Positions 9,635-18,894 of a DNA stretch of 64,000 bases are shown in pieces; positions within the stretch are counted from its first letter, which is position 1, and each line of letters begins with the position of its first letter. This stretch comes from Flavobacterium tistrianum (GTDB taxonomy: Bacteria; Bacteroidota; Bacteroidia; Flavobacteriales; Flavobacteriaceae). Location of the stretch: the NCBI RefSeq assembly GCF_003254545.1, contig NZ_QJRH01000065.1, positions 155,752 through 219,751 on the forward strand, written 5' to 3'. The translations under genes were made by a program, and so were the position numbers. The notes beneath the pieces are model-generated. The model saw only the letters and a program-made list of their open reading frames with translations, did not search any database and was not told the origin of the DNA.

Positions 9635-10343
9635 TTGGATAAATATCAGATTAGTACTTATTTTCGGACTGGTTTTGTTTCTATATTCTTTCGCTCAACA
9701 TCGAAATGGCGATCGAAAATTGAAAAAATCGATGGTTGTTTTTGTAGGAGAAAATACGCTTTTTGTGAAGCCAGAAACGGTTAATAAATTGTTGATAGAA
9801 AATAAAAGAGACGCTTCCAGTATTAGAAAAGATGAAGTAGATTTGAATAAGATAGAGAAAACCCTCGATACGCAAGACATGATTGAGAAGTCAAATGTTT
9901 TTGTAAGTATCGATGGAGTTCTAAAAGCAGTAGTAAAACAGAAGACGCCCATAGCAAGAGTTTATGATGGCGGCGTTTCTTTTTATATTGACTATGAGGG
10001 TAATAAAATGCCCTTGTCGGACAATTTCACTGCAAGAGTTCCTCTTGTTTCAGGGGCAATAAATGAAAAAAATAACGAAGATTTAGCAGCTTTATTTCGC
10101 ACAATTTATGACGATGCGTTTTTGAAAAAAAACATCATTGCTATAGAGATTATGCCGAATGGAAGCTTAAAAATGTTTAATCGTAACTATGATTACTTCA
10201 TAGATTTTGGAAGAACGATGAATGTTGATAAGAAATTTAGAAACTATAAAGCCTTCTTTCAAAAAGCGGTTTTAGATAGTTCGTTATACAAATACAAAAA
10301 AATTGACCTTAGGTTTACGGAACAAGTAGTTTGCACTAAATAA
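9621..10343 (+). CDS. ftsQ: Cell division protein FtsQ
   Basis: Bitopic division protein that scaffolds the periplasmic side of the divisome. At 240 aa it has one N-terminal membrane helix (about residues 8-26, LVLIFGLVLFLYSFA) followed by a POTRA-like region and a beta domain. Sequence conservation in FtsQ is low, so the call rests on topology and on the invariant murC-ftsQ-ftsA order. It starts inside murC and ends six bases before ftsA. Confidence 0.88.
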   Translation: MKIFNWINIRLVLIFGLVLFLYSFAQHRNGDRKLKKSMVVFVGENTLFVKPETVNKLLIENKRDASSIRKDEVDLNKIEKTLDTQDMIEKSNVFVSIDGVLKAVVKQKTPIARVYDGGVSFYIDYEGNKMPLSDNFTARVPLVSGAINEKNNEDLAALFRTIYDDAFLKKNIIAIEIMPNGSLKMFNRNYDYFIDFGRTMNVDKKFRNYKAFFQKAVLDSSLYKYKKIDLRFTEQVVCTK

Positions 10344-10349
10344 TAGAAA

Positions 10350-11756
10350 ATGGAAAAAGATAACATTGCAGTAGGTCTAGATATTGGAACAACCAAAATC
10401 GTTGCCATGATTGGCAAAAAAAATGAATATGGTAAGTTGGAGATTTTGGGCATTGGTAAATCCAAAAGTTTGGGTGTTGCCAGAGGAGTAGTAAACAACA
10501 TTACGCAGACGATACAATCGATACAGCAAGCGATTCTCGAAGCAGAAAATAATTCAGGATACAAAATCAAAGATGTGGTTGTGGGTATTGCCGGACAGCA
10601 CATCAGAAGTATTCAACATACTGATTACATCAGCAGAAATAATCCTGAAGAAGTAATTGGCGAAAAAGATATTCAGCTCCTAATTGATCAGGTGAATAAA
10701 CTGGCGATGTTACCGGGAGAAGAAATAATTCACGTTTTACCGCAAGAATTTAAAATCGATGGGCAATCTGAAATTAAAGAGCCAATCGGAATGTATGGCG
10801 GAAGATTAGAATCTAGTTTTCACGTTGTAGTTGGTCAGGCCTCTTCAATCAGAAATGTTGGAAGATGTATTCAGAGTTCAGGAATTGAATTGTCTGGTTT
10901 AACATTAGAACCATTGGCTTCGGCTGATGCTGTTTTAAGTCAGGAAGAAAAAGAAGCTGGTGTTGCGCTTATCGATATCGGGGGCGGAACAACAGATTTA
11001 GCTATTTTCAAAGACGGTATCATTCGTCATACAGCAGTAATTCCTTTTGGAGGAAACGTAATTACAGATGATATCAAAGAAGGATGTTCGATTATCGAAA
11101 AACAAGCTGAGCTTCTAAAAATAAAATTCGGATCTGCTTGGCCAGGGGAAAATAAAGATAACGAGATTGTTTCTATTCCAGGTTTAAGAGGAAGAGAGCC
11201 GAAAGAGATTTCGCTTAAAAACTTATCTAAAATTATCCATGCAAGAGTTGTGGAAATAGTAGAACAGGTTTTTGCAGAAATTAAAGCTTATGGACACGAA
11301 GATCCTCGTAAAAAATTAATCGCTGGAATTGTTTTAACTGGTGGTGGTGCACAATTAAAACACATTAAACAGCTGGTAGAATACATTACAGGAATGGATA
11401 CTAGAATTGGTTATCCTAACGAGCATTTGGCAGGAAACTCTAGTGAAGAAATCTCTAGCCCGCTATTTGCAACTGCAGTAGGATTAGTAATGAACAGTAT
11501 CGAAAACAGTTCGCAAAGTGCTGTTAGATTGGAAATGGTTCAAGAACAGCCAAAAGTTGTTTACAGAACTGCTCCACCAGTGCAGCGATACGAAGTTGAA
11601 GAAAACTACGTTGAGAAAGTAGAAACCATTGAAGAGCCTAGAGAAACCGTAAGTCAAAGGGCGCCTAAAAATGAATCTACCGAAACAAAAATAAGAAGAT
11701 CATTTTTTGATCGATATGTCGACAAAATCAAAGAATTTTTAGACAACGCAGAATAA
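10350..11756 (+). CDS. ftsA: Cell division protein FtsA
   Basis: Actin-fold ATPase that tethers FtsZ to the inner membrane. The phosphate-1 motif GLDIGTTKIVAMIG (residues 8-21), the phosphate-2 motif LIDIGGGTTDLAIF and the adenosine motif GIVLTGGGAQLKHI are visible. The C-terminus RSFFDRYVDKIKEFLDN is an amphipathic helix suited to membrane binding, joined by a charged linker. At 468 aa it is slightly longer than E. coli FtsA because of this linker. Confidence 0.95.
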   Translation: MEKDNIAVGLDIGTTKIVAMIGKKNEYGKLEILGIGKSKSLGVARGVVNNITQTIQSIQQAILEAENNSGYKIKDVVVGIAGQHIRSIQHTDYISRNNPEEVIGEKDIQLLIDQVNKLAMLPGEEIIHVLPQEFKIDGQSEIKEPIGMYGGRLESSFHVVVGQASSIRNVGRCIQSSGIELSGLTLEPLASADAVLSQEEKEAGVALIDIGGGTTDLAIFKDGIIRHTAVIPFGGNVITDDIKEGCSIIEKQAELLKIKFGSAWPGENKDNEIVSIPGLRGREPKEISLKNLSKIIHARVVEIVEQVFAEIKAYGHEDPRKKLIAGIVLTGGGAQLKHIKQLVEYITGMDTRIGYPNEHLAGNSSEEISSPLFATAVGLVMNSIENSSQSAVRLEMVQEQPKVVYRTAPPVQRYEVEENYVEKVETIEEPRETVSQRAPKNESTETKIRRSFFDRYVDKIKEFLDNAE

Positions 11757-11835
11757 TAAAAAGAGAAGGATTATTTCTTGCCCCAAGTCAAGAAGTAAAA
11801 AATGTACTTAATAAGAATTTCAAAAAACCAAAAAG

Positions 11836-13824
11836 ATGATGAGCAACTCAGAATTTGGAAGTATTTCATTTGATTTACCAAAAAATCAATCAAATGTAAT
11901 CAAAGTAATAGGTGTAGGTGGGGGCGGAAGTAACGCAATTAACCACATGTTCAAACAAGGTATTAAAGGCGTAGATTTTATCGTTTGTAATACCGATTCG
12001 CAAGCGCTTCAAAATAGTTCAGTACCCAATAAAATTCAGTTAGGAGTTAATTTAACTGAAGGGCTAGGAGCAGGAGCAAATCCAGACGTTGGACAGCAGT
12101 CGGCTATCGAAAGTATTTCGGATATTGAAAAAATGTTGGATAAGAATACTAAGATGGTATTCATTACTGCTGGTATGGGTGGAGGAACTGGAACTGGTGC
12201 AGCTCCGGTAATTGCTCAATTAGCAAAAGAGAGAGAAATATTAACAGTTGGTATCGTGACCATTCCGTTTCAATTTGAAGGGAAAGTGCGTCAGGAGCAA
12301 GCTATTATTGGAATTGAGAAATTGCGTAAGCAGGTCGATTCTTTAATTGTAATCAACAATAATAAATTAAGAGAAGTATACGGAAATCTTGGTTTTAAAG
12401 CAGGATTCTCTAAAGCGGATGAAGTTTTGGCAACAGCCTCTAGAGGTATTGCCGAAGTAATTACGCACCACTATACTCAAAATATCGATTTACGTGACGC
12501 AAAAACTGTTTTAGCAAACAGCGGAACTGCAATTATGGGATCTTCTGTGGCTGAAGGCGACAACAGAGCTAAAGATGCTATTGTTTCAGCGTTAGATTCT
12601 CCTTTGTTAAATGACAATAAAATTACGGGTGCCAAAAACGTATTGTTGCTTATCGTTTCTGGAACTAATGAGATTACTCTTGACGAAATTGGAGAAATCA
12701 ATGATCACATTCAAGCTGAAGCTGGTTACAATGCAAATATCATTATGGGGGTTGGTGAAGACGAAACTCTTGGTGAAGCTATTGCAGTAACTATTATTGC
12801 TACAGGTTTTGATGTAGAACAACAAAATGAAATTGTAAATACAGAACCAAAGAAAATCATTCATACGTTGGAGGATGAGCAAAGAAGTGTTCATAATTTA
12901 ACGAATAAACCGCTTGCTTCTTTTGACCTAACTGTTGATACACCAACAACAAAAGTGGAAGATAAAGTTGTTTTTGATTTAATTGACGACGACGAAACAT
13001 TTACTCCAACTGCACAAGCTGTTGCTCCAGCAATCAATCAGGAAGAGTTAGTGGTGATGTCTGAGTTTATCAAAAATCTAGACGTAACTTTCGAAATTGT
13101 TTCGCCAATTACAGATATCGATTTTACAATTTCATCTCCTGAAACACCAGCTGTTCAGCAAGTGCAGCAACAACAGCCATTCCAGCCAGTGCAACAACAA
13201 AGAGTTTTTGAAAAAGAGGAACAAACAACTTTCTCTTTTGACCTTCCTTTGTTTAAGCAAGAGCCTGTAAAAAGAGAGCCAGTTGTAGAAGATAACAGAG
13301 TTCTGTTCGAATTGACAAATGAAACTCGTGATATTAAAGTAAACGATCCAGTACAATTTGTTCCTGTAACTGAAGTTTCAGATAACGGAATTATTAAATA
13401 TTCTCTAGAAGAATATATGGAAGTTGAAAATGATTTATTGGCTTCTAAACCGGTTGAAAAAGTTGTTGAACCTACAATTCCAGAGGAATTAAACATCACG
13501 TTGAAAGCAAGACCTGATTTTGCAAGTCAGCCAGATATTACAACAACTTCTGAAGTTTCTCCTTTAGAATTAACTATTGAAGAAACATTGCGCTTAAGAG
13601 CAGAAGAAAGAAGAAAGAAACTAAAAGAATTTAACTATAAATTCCATAACAATGTTTCTAGAATCGATGAGTTGGAAAAAGAGCCTGCTTACAAAAGATT
13701 AGGAATAGATTTGTCTAATTCTCAGTCTAATACTACAAATTCTAGAATCTCTGTTGGAACAGACAGTAATAATGATTTGCAGTTACGTTCTAACAATTCA
13801 TTTTTGCACGATAACGTAGATTAA
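11836..13824 (+). CDS. ftsZ: Cell division protein FtsZ with long C-terminal extension
   Basis: Tubulin-like GTPase that forms the Z ring. The GTP-binding signature GGGTGTGAAP is at residues 115-124, and the N-terminal GVGGGGSNAINHM loop is intact. At 662 aa it is far longer than E. coli FtsZ (383 aa). The globular domain ends near residue 325, and the remaining about 335 residues are a low-complexity, Q/E/V/P-rich linker followed by a conserved-looking basic segment and the terminal peptide EKEPAYKRLGI. Long linkers are usual in Flavobacteriia. Two adjacent ATG codons (11836, 11839) make the exact start uncertain by one residue. It is last in the cluster and is followed by a strong terminator. 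Confidence 0.96.
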   Translation: MMSNSEFGSISFDLPKNQSNVIKVIGVGGGGSNAINHMFKQGIKGVDFIVCNTDSQALQNSSVPNKIQLGVNLTEGLGAGANPDVGQQSAIESISDIEKMLDKNTKMVFITAGMGGGTGTGAAPVIAQLAKEREILTVGIVTIPFQFEGKVRQEQAIIGIEKLRKQVDSLIVINNNKLREVYGNLGFKAGFSKADEVLATASRGIAEVITHHYTQNIDLRDAKTVLANSGTAIMGSSVAEGDNRAKDAIVSALDSPLLNDNKITGAKNVLLLIVSGTNEITLDEIGEINDHIQAEAGYNANIIMGVGEDETLGEAIAVTIIATGFDVEQQNEIVNTEPKKIIHTLEDEQRSVHNLTNKPLASFDLTVDTPTTKVEDKVVFDLIDDDETFTPTAQAVAPAINQEELVVMSEFIKNLDVTFEIVSPITDIDFTISSPETPAVQQVQQQQPFQPVQQQRVFEKEEQTTFSFDLPLFKQEPVKREPVVEDNRVLFELTNETRDIKVNDPVQFVPVTEVSDNGIIKYSLEEYMEVENDLLASKPVEKVVEPTIPEELNITLKARPDFASQPDITTTSEVSPLELTIEETLRLRAEERRKKLKEFNYKFHNNVSRIDELEKEPAYKRLGIDLSNSQSNTTNSRISVGTDSNNDLQLRSNNSFLHDNVD

Positions 13825-13847
13825 TTTTTAAAATCATAATATTAGGT

Positions 13848-13886
13848 AACCCGAAAATTGGATTTAATTTTCGGGTTATTTTTTTT
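13848..13886 (+). terminator. Rho-independent terminator after ftsZ
   Basis: Perfect 12-base stem aacccgaaaatt / aattttcgggtt with a six-base loop, followed by a run of T residues. It closes the dcw cluster. Confidence 0.9.
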
Positions 13887-13946
13887 ATCTTCGCACAGAA
13901 TTTCAAAATTTGACTTTCTAAATAGGTTTTTAAAGTGAATCTTATT

Positions 13947-13968
13947 GTCACCCTGAGTGAAGTCGAAG
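13947..13968 (+). repeat. REP-like half-site (CACCCTGAG...GTCGAAG family)
   Basis: This 22-base segment matches, with two differences, the reverse complement of an arm of the palindromic element at 28209-28274. It appears here as a single arm with no partner nearby, so it may be a decayed copy of an intergenic repeat. Confidence 0.6.
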
Positions 13969-14024
13969 AGCCAAATCAATATATCAATTAATAAGCATTA
14001 GCTTATTTTAAATAAAATATAAAC

Positions 14025-14474
14025 ATGAGTTTACAAACACAAATCATGGACGAGATCAAAACGGCCATGAAAGCAAAAGATACAGTAGCATTAGAAGCTT
14101 TAAGAGCTGTAAAATCTGAATTATTATTAGCATCAACAGCTTCAGGATCTAAAGAAGATTTGTCTGAAGATGAAGAGATTAAATTACTTCAGAGATTGGT
14201 TAAAACTCGTAAAGAAAGCGCAAGAATCTTTACAGAGCAAAATCGTCCAGATTTAGCAGAACCAGAATTGGCTCAAGTTGCTGTAATCGAGAAGTTTTTA
14301 CCAGCACAATTAAGCGAAGAAGAAGTAGAAGCTGTAGTAGCAAAAATCATTGCTGAAACAGGAGCTTCTGGAATTGCTTCAATGGGTAAAGTAATGGGAT
14401 TGGCATCTGCTCAATTAGGCGGAACTGCTGAAGGAAAAACCATTTCTACAATTGTAAAGAAATTACTTTCGTAA
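14025..14474 (+). CDS. GatB/YqeY domain-containing protein
   Basis: A 149-residue stand-alone YqeY protein, homologous to the tail domain of GatB that contacts tRNA in the amidotransferase. Typical features are the N-terminal MDEIKTAMKAKDTVALEALR, LVKTRKESARIF, EKFLPAQLSEEEVEAVV and GSMGKVMG-like GIASMGKVMG. The function of stand-alone YqeY is not settled; a tRNA-related role is inferred from homology. It is a single gene following the ftsZ terminator. In Flavobacteriia YqeY commonly follows ftsZ. Confidence 0.92.
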   Translation: MSLQTQIMDEIKTAMKAKDTVALEALRAVKSELLLASTASGSKEDLSEDEEIKLLQRLVKTRKESARIFTEQNRPDLAEPELAQVAVIEKFLPAQLSEEEVEAVVAKIIAETGASGIASMGKVMGLASAQLGGTAEGKTISTIVKKLLS

Positions 14475-14481
14475 AAAATAA

Positions 14482-14545
14482 TTTTAGATTTTAGACTGTA
14501 GATTTTAGATTCCAATCAGCAATCTAAAATCTATAATCTAAAATC
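14482..14545. repeat. Empty TTTAGATTTTAGATT inverted repeat
   Basis: Two arms made of the same ttttagattttag unit as at 5156-5185 and 5604-5633 face each other here with only about nine bases between them (14512-14520), so no gene is carried. It lies between yqeY and tRNA-Arg and would fold into a long hairpin. Confidence 0.75.
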
Positions 14546-14556
14546 ATAAATAAACT

Positions 14557-14630
14557 GACCTCGTAGTTCAACTGGATAGAATATCAGATTTCGGCTCTGA
14601 GGGTTGGGGGTTCGAACCCCTCCGGGGTCA
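14557..14630 (+). tRNA. tRNA-Arg (anticodon TCG)
   Basis: Full cloverleaf: acceptor stem gacctcg / cggggtc (one G-U pair), anticodon stem tcaga / tctga with loop tttcggc giving anticodon TCG at 14591-14593, T stem ggggg / ccctc with loop ttcgaac, discriminator A. CCA is not encoded. A terminator follows directly. Confidence 0.95.
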
Positions 14631-14641
14631 CTATAAAATTT

Positions 14642-14676
14642 AAAAAGCCTGAGAATTTAAGTTCTCAGGCTTTTTT
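14642..14676 (+). terminator. Terminator after tRNA-Arg
   Basis: Stem aaaaagcctgagaa / ttctcaggcttttt with a six-base loop and T-run. It is symmetric enough to serve also the convergent gene at 14705-15256. Confidence 0.88.
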
Positions 14677-14704
14677 ATGATTCGAAGATTTTAAATATTT
14701 TCGT

Positions 14705-15256
14705 CTAGTTATTAATTGGACTATTTCTTAAAGTATAAGTTACCAGATTTTTTATATTCTCATGGGTATTATTATATTTTTTATTCTCCAATTCAAAGTT
14801 CATTTTTTTTAATATTGATACAGAATTGATATTATCAGAAGATGGAAAAGCAGTTATTATTTTTGCTTTTATTTTTTCAAACGCATATTCTATTACTTTT
14901 TTGATTGCTTCAGTCATTATTCCTTTGCCTTGAAATTCACTCAACATTTCATATCCTATTTCTACAATTTCATTTTCAATATCAAAATTCCATAAGCAAA
15001 TTGAACCAATTAGATCGTTATTTCCTTTTTCAGTTATAATCCAATAAATGCATTCATTTTTCGTAATTAAATTTTGCATTTTGATTATATATTCTTCTGC
15101 TTTTTTTAAGCTTGAAGAATTCTCTCTTCCAACAAAAGCATTTACAATTGCATCAGAATGTAATTTATGAATTAAAGCAACATCAGTGTTTTCAATATTT
15201 CTTAATACTAATCTTTCGGTAATCAGTTTAGGGAAATCTTTAAAATTCAATTCCAT
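14705..15256 (-). CDS. GNAT family N-acetyltransferase (RimJ/RimL type)
   Basis: A 183-residue acetyltransferase of the RimJ/RimL-like GNAT group that would transfer acetyl from acetyl-CoA to an amine. The N-terminal LITERLVLRNIENTDVALIHK and the acetyl-CoA loop region EMLSEFQGKGIMTEAIKKVI (Q-x-x-G-x-G/I variant) are typical; the C-terminal part SSDNINSVSILKKMNFELEN is the usual last strand and helix. The substrate cannot be told from sequence. It stands alone on the minus strand, converging on tRNA-Arg. Confidence 0.85.
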   Translation of the reverse strand: MELNFKDFPKLITERLVLRNIENTDVALIHKLHSDAIVNAFVGRENSSSLKKAEEYIIKMQNLITKNECIYWIITEKGNNDLIGSICLWNFDIENEIVEIGYEMLSEFQGKGIMTEAIKKVIEYAFEKIKAKIITAFPSSDNINSVSILKKMNFELENKKYNNTHENIKNLVTYTLRNSPINN

Positions 15257-15386
15257 TCTGCAGTTTTTTGATTATTTTTTTATGTGAAATTTTGGCTTTC
15301 GTTTGATATTAACTAGGTTATAATAACTATATCAGGCATATTAACTCAAGCAGGATAGATGTCTGATAAACGTCACGGTTTTTATT

Positions 15387-15575
15387 TCACTGCTTCTTTC
15401 CAGAATTTTTAATGATATAATAAACCGAAAATAAAAAGACAATACCATAAATAACAGCCATTGCTGGATTCTCAAATTTTAGATTCTTAAAATCAAATTG
15501 CTTGTATAAAGTTACGCCTAAAATGATGGCTACTATCCAAAAAACAAATGTTATAGGTTGGTTTTTATTTTCCAT
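15387..15575 (-). CDS. Small two-helix membrane protein
   Basis: A 62-residue protein with two hydrophobic helices (about residues 8-24 and 38-56) and a basic C-terminus (NSGKKQ). No family is recognised. It is followed on the minus strand by about 130 bases without genes before the GNAT gene, and it lies just downstream of the lipoprotein gene with only about 40 bases between, so they may share a transcript. Confidence 0.6.
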   Translation of the reverse strand: MENKNQPITFVFWIVAIILGVTLYKQFDFKNLKFENPAMAVIYGIVFLFSVYYIIKNSGKKQ

Positions 15576-15615
15576 ATTTAGATTGTTGGTTGTTAAATGT
15601 GTTTCTACTTCAGAT

Positions 15616-16476
15616 TTACAATTTATCCTGTTCAGCTCTTAATAAATCAAAAATACTCTCGCTTTTAAAATTTTCCATAAACAAGTTAATGAGAGGAACA
15701 GTTGGGCTTTTTGGATATTTTTTCATGAATCGGTTAAATTCCTGAATGTTTTCTGGGTAAATATAATTTTCATCTGTTGCTCGCTCTGCAGTCGGTGTAT
15801 TGTCCTGACCAACAAGATAATCCATTTGATAATTTTTGTACTGTTCTTTTACAGATGTTATCAAGCTTGAATTTGGATATTTGGTCATGAAATTTTCCCA
15901 CGAAATTACTCTGTCTCCCAAATCTTTAAAAGAGATTACAAGTCCAGCATCTGCAGAATATAGTGTTTTGTTTTCTTCACTTTTTAAGTACAGATAATCT
16001 TTGTAATCGCTCGTTACGTAATCTTTGAAAATTCTATAATAAAAATCATGTACAGGTTCTATTTCGACATATCCTTCCCCAATTTCCCAAAACTCTAATT
16101 GATGCTTATTAAGATTCTCACCCAAAAGCTTTACAGCTTTTTTATCAGCTTCATCTTCATTGTAAAATTTATCCAATATTCCAGATTCTTTTTCGGCTAT
16201 CTGTCGCAACAAAGTATTGTTTGCTTCAATATACTTTTCGTATAGTGCGTTTCCAGCTTCTTTATTGGGCAATGTTTTTAATTTTAGAACAATTTCATTT
16301 TTGTTTTTAGAAAATTGTTCTAATAAATCAGAATTTGATTGTGCAGTTTGTGAAGAACTTTCAACTTTGGCGCTGTCTTTCTTTGTTGTCTCTTTATTTT
16401 GAACATTTTTAGTATCTGTTTGCTTGCATGAAGAAAGTAAAATTACGGAAGTAATTACTATGAAGAATTTTCTCAT
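15616..16476 (-). CDS. Putative lipoprotein of unknown function
   Basis: A 286-residue protein with a lipoprotein signal: a basic start, hydrophobic core and lipobox LLSSC with acceptor Cys17. The first 30 mature residues are Lys/Thr/Ser-rich linker, then a charged, mostly helical body. No catalytic motif is seen. Repeated phrases such as FMTKYPNSSLITSV and FMKKYPKSPTVPLI resemble the ends of TPR-like helices (a position often carrying YPxS), so a helical-repeat binding protein at the outer membrane or periplasm is a reasonable guess only. Confidence 0.7.
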   Translation of the reverse strand: MRKFFIVITSVILLSSCKQTDTKNVQNKETTKKDSAKVESSSQTAQSNSDLLEQFSKNKNEIVLKLKTLPNKEAGNALYEKYIEANNTLLRQIAEKESGILDKFYNEDEADKKAVKLLGENLNKHQLEFWEIGEGYVEIEPVHDFYYRIFKDYVTSDYKDYLYLKSEENKTLYSADAGLVISFKDLGDRVISWENFMTKYPNSSLITSVKEQYKNYQMDYLVGQDNTPTAERATDENYIYPENIQEFNRFMKKYPKSPTVPLINLFMENFKSESIFDLLRAEQDKL

Positions 16477-16618
16477 TTTTCAGTTTAGTTTATTCAGCTA
16501 ATATAGAAAAATATTCAAAGTATATTTTATTCATAAAAAAGGACAAATTTTATTTTGTCCTTCTATCTAAATTTCTAATGTTTGCTCCTAGTTCTAATTT
16601 GTCAGTTTCCAAAAATCA

Positions 16619-17083
16619 CTATTTCCTAGAAAACAAATTCTCTACAACCCAAGCAGGACCAATTAATAAAAACTGAAGATCTTTTAAGAAAGAAGGTTTT
16701 TTACCTTCAATATTATGTCCATAAAATTGTCCGATCCAAGCAATGACGAAAACGCCGATTGAAAATGCCCACAACGGAACAACTTGTCCGATATAATAAT
16801 TTAGGACTAAACAGATTCCCGAAAACAAAGCAATTTTAACCGCCATTGCAACCGATAATCTGATGTAGAAAACCAAAACAAAAAGCAAAACAACAAAAGC
16901 CCAGTTTTCGATAATAGGCAAATTTAAGTTTAAAGTATTGGCAATAATTCCGCTAGGAATACTCATTAACAATCCAACGATAGAAAAGAAAATTGCGGGA
17001 ACGCAAATGTAGTGAATCGCTTTATTGGTCGGGTTCTGATGACTTACGGCATATTCTGCAAACCATTGATCTAATGTTCTCAT
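16619..17083 (-). CDS. Mpo1-like / DUF962 family membrane protein
   Basis: A 154-residue protein with about four membrane helices. The opening WFAEYAVSHQNPTNKAIHYI and the later FYGHNIEGKKPSFLKDLQFL match the Mpo1/YGL010w (DUF962) family; yeast Mpo1 is a dioxygenase acting in fatty-acid alpha-oxidation. The histidines in NKAIHY and in QFYGHNIEGKKP are at positions expected for iron binding. Whether this bacterial member has the same activity is not known. It is a single minus-strand gene. Confidence 0.85.
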   Translation of the reverse strand: MRTLDQWFAEYAVSHQNPTNKAIHYICVPAIFFSIVGLLMSIPSGIIANTLNLNLPIIENWAFVVLLFVLVFYIRLSVAMAVKIALFSGICLVLNYYIGQVVPLWAFSIGVFVIAWIGQFYGHNIEGKKPSFLKDLQFLLIGPAWVVENLFSRK

Positions 17084-17128
17084 TTTTGTGGTTTTAAGGT
17101 TAGATGCGTAAATCTAATAAAATTTCTT

Positions 17129-17653
17129 TTAGCTTTTACCGTGCTGTATTTTCATTATTTCATCAACAATCGAAATGGCTTTTTTTAAGGTAATTCCGTT
17201 TTCTTGATCTAAGGTTAAAGGATGATTTTCTTCAATCATTTTTATTTCAGGAATTAATCCTAAGCCTTGTTCAATGGCAATTGATTTTAAAGATATGGTT
17301 TTGCCGTAAGTAGGAACATCAGTCTGCATCCAACCAAAATAAGGTTCTTGATTTACTCGGTTTGGATCTTCCCATAAATCCATTCGAAGACAGAAATTAC
17401 CTTCGCTTATTGTGGTCCAAACATTAAAAGCCAAATCTTCATGGTAATCAATTATCGGAATTGTCAATCTTCCTCGATGAAAAAAATGTTCTTCATCTAC
17501 ATAACACCAACTTCCTCCAAATTCAACTCGTTTTTCTCTCTCTTCTGGCGGAATTGTAAAATAATAAGCAGGAAATTCGTTACCGAAACATAAAGGCATT
17601 TCGTCAAAAACTTCTCCGCAGCAAGAACATTTATAAGTATACATTTTTAGCAT
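17129..17653 (-). CDS. DUF2199 domain-containing protein
   Basis: A 174-residue soluble protein. The N-terminal YKCSCCGEVFDEMP with a CxxC and the segments FGGSWCYVDEEHFFHRGRL and FGWMQTDVP are characteristic of DUF2199. The cysteine pair near the start may bind metal. Function is unknown. The annotated ATG (17653) overlaps the upstream gene by seven bases; a second in-frame ATG at 17644 would give MYTYKCSCC and remove the overlap, and is equally plausible. It is probably transcribed with the DUF3754 gene. Confidence 0.8.
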   Translation of the reverse strand: MLKMYTYKCSCCGEVFDEMPLCFGNEFPAYYFTIPPEEREKRVEFGGSWCYVDEEHFFHRGRLTIPIIDYHEDLAFNVWTTISEGNFCLRMDLWEDPNRVNQEPYFGWMQTDVPTYGKTISLKSIAIEQGLGLIPEIKMIEENHPLTLDQENGITLKKAISIVDEIMKIQHGKS

Positions 17654-18894
17654 TTTAAAGAATCTACTTTCTGATTGTACTGAAAAACATTATCCCAAAG
17701 CTCATCAATTGTAATAAGCGCTTCGTTTAACGGAATCACGTTCCATTTTCCGTTTGTTTCTATTCCTAGTGCTATGCTTTTTAATTTCAACAAAGCATCG
17801 TTTACATCAAAATCCAAATCGGTATTTAGTTTGGTTTCAAACCAAGATTCTATTTGTTGGTCTAGTTCTTCGGCTGTTAAAGAATCTTCACTTTCGTGCA
17901 AAAATGTATAAGCAAGAATAGTTTCTTTTAAAGCTTCTTCTTCAGAAGAATTTAGTAAAGAATAAAAAGCACCGCTGTTATTTCCAATATTCTTAAAATA
18001 CAAACTATCTGAAAGTGTTTTAGAATACCTGATTTTCTTGTTTATAAAATTATTGTATTGACGGAAACAATAAGCTCCCAAGATTCCCAACGCAATTAAA
18101 CCTTGATTTAAGGAAGTTTTGCTGTTGAGTAAATCGATTGTTTCGCCTGTTTGATACGCTTCATACATATTGATTAAGACTGGAATTACTTTGGCACTTA
18201 ATAACGAAAGTCCACCAAAAACACCCGGAACCCAAAGCAGCAATTTGTCCTTAAGAGACATTTTCGGAATTGCATTTGGAAAGATGGTTTCAAGATCGTT
18301 TTTAGGAACACGCTTAAAGATTTTCAAGGCAATAGAACCTGGATCAATTGGCATTTTTCCTAATTTGACTTTCTTTTCTTTTAGGTAATCTGCATCGCTG
18401 TAATTAAGATAAATCAGCACTCGGTCATAATATTCGATTTCGACTTCTTTGGTCCAGAAAAAGTATTTTTTGACCTTCTCTTTTGCTTTATGATGGCCAC
18501 GCGCATAGAGTTCAAAATCTTTGAAAGCATTAAAATCGATCGCAAGATTTAATCCAATCAAATCAGATTCGTTAAAGGCGTCGTTTAAGGCTTTCTGATT
18601 AATTCTATAGTAATTGCCACGTTCGAGAACTTTCAGCAACGTTTCTTTAAAAACAGGAAAATTGCTTTTATTGATAAACTGTTCGCGTTCTTTTTCGCTT
18701 AAATCGGGATCGTAGAGCGCATAATGCTGTTTTAGGTTTCGGTTAAGATTAAAAGATTCGTAATGGTAATAGTGTTCGATAATTTCGAATAACTTCTTAA
18801 AATCACCAACCTTTTGCGAATCTTCAGCAAAGGCAGCAATTTGCTGTTCCAATAAAAATTCTTTGTTAAACGGAATATAATGTTCTCTAGTCAT
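17647..18894 (-). CDS. DUF3754 (TMEM143-like) domain-containing membrane protein
   Basis: A 415-residue protein with the opening REHYIPFNKEFLLEQQ, the segment YDRVLIYLNYSDADYL and the phrase LKIFKRVPKNDLETIFPN followed by a hydrophobic pair (about residues 225-285), as in DUF3754/TMEM143 proteins. These are membrane proteins of unknown function found in bacteria, plants and mitochondria. The C-terminal about 100 residues are acidic and helical. It is the first gene of a two-gene unit with the DUF2199 gene; upstream lies the repeat-rich region. Confidence 0.8.
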   Translation of the reverse strand: MTREHYIPFNKEFLLEQQIAAFAEDSQKVGDFKKLFEIIEHYYHYESFNLNRNLKQHYALYDPDLSEKEREQFINKSNFPVFKETLLKVLERGNYYRINQKALNDAFNESDLIGLNLAIDFNAFKDFELYARGHHKAKEKVKKYFFWTKEVEIEYYDRVLIYLNYSDADYLKEKKVKLGKMPIDPGSIALKIFKRVPKNDLETIFPNAIPKMSLKDKLLLWVPGVFGGLSLLSAKVIPVLINMYEAYQTGETIDLLNSKTSLNQGLIALGILGAYCFRQYNNFINKKIRYSKTLSDSLYFKNIGNNSGAFYSLLNSSEEEALKETILAYTFLHESEDSLTAEELDQQIESWFETKLNTDLDFDVNDALLKLKSIALGIETNGKWNVIPLNEALITIDELWDNVFQYNQKVDSLKC

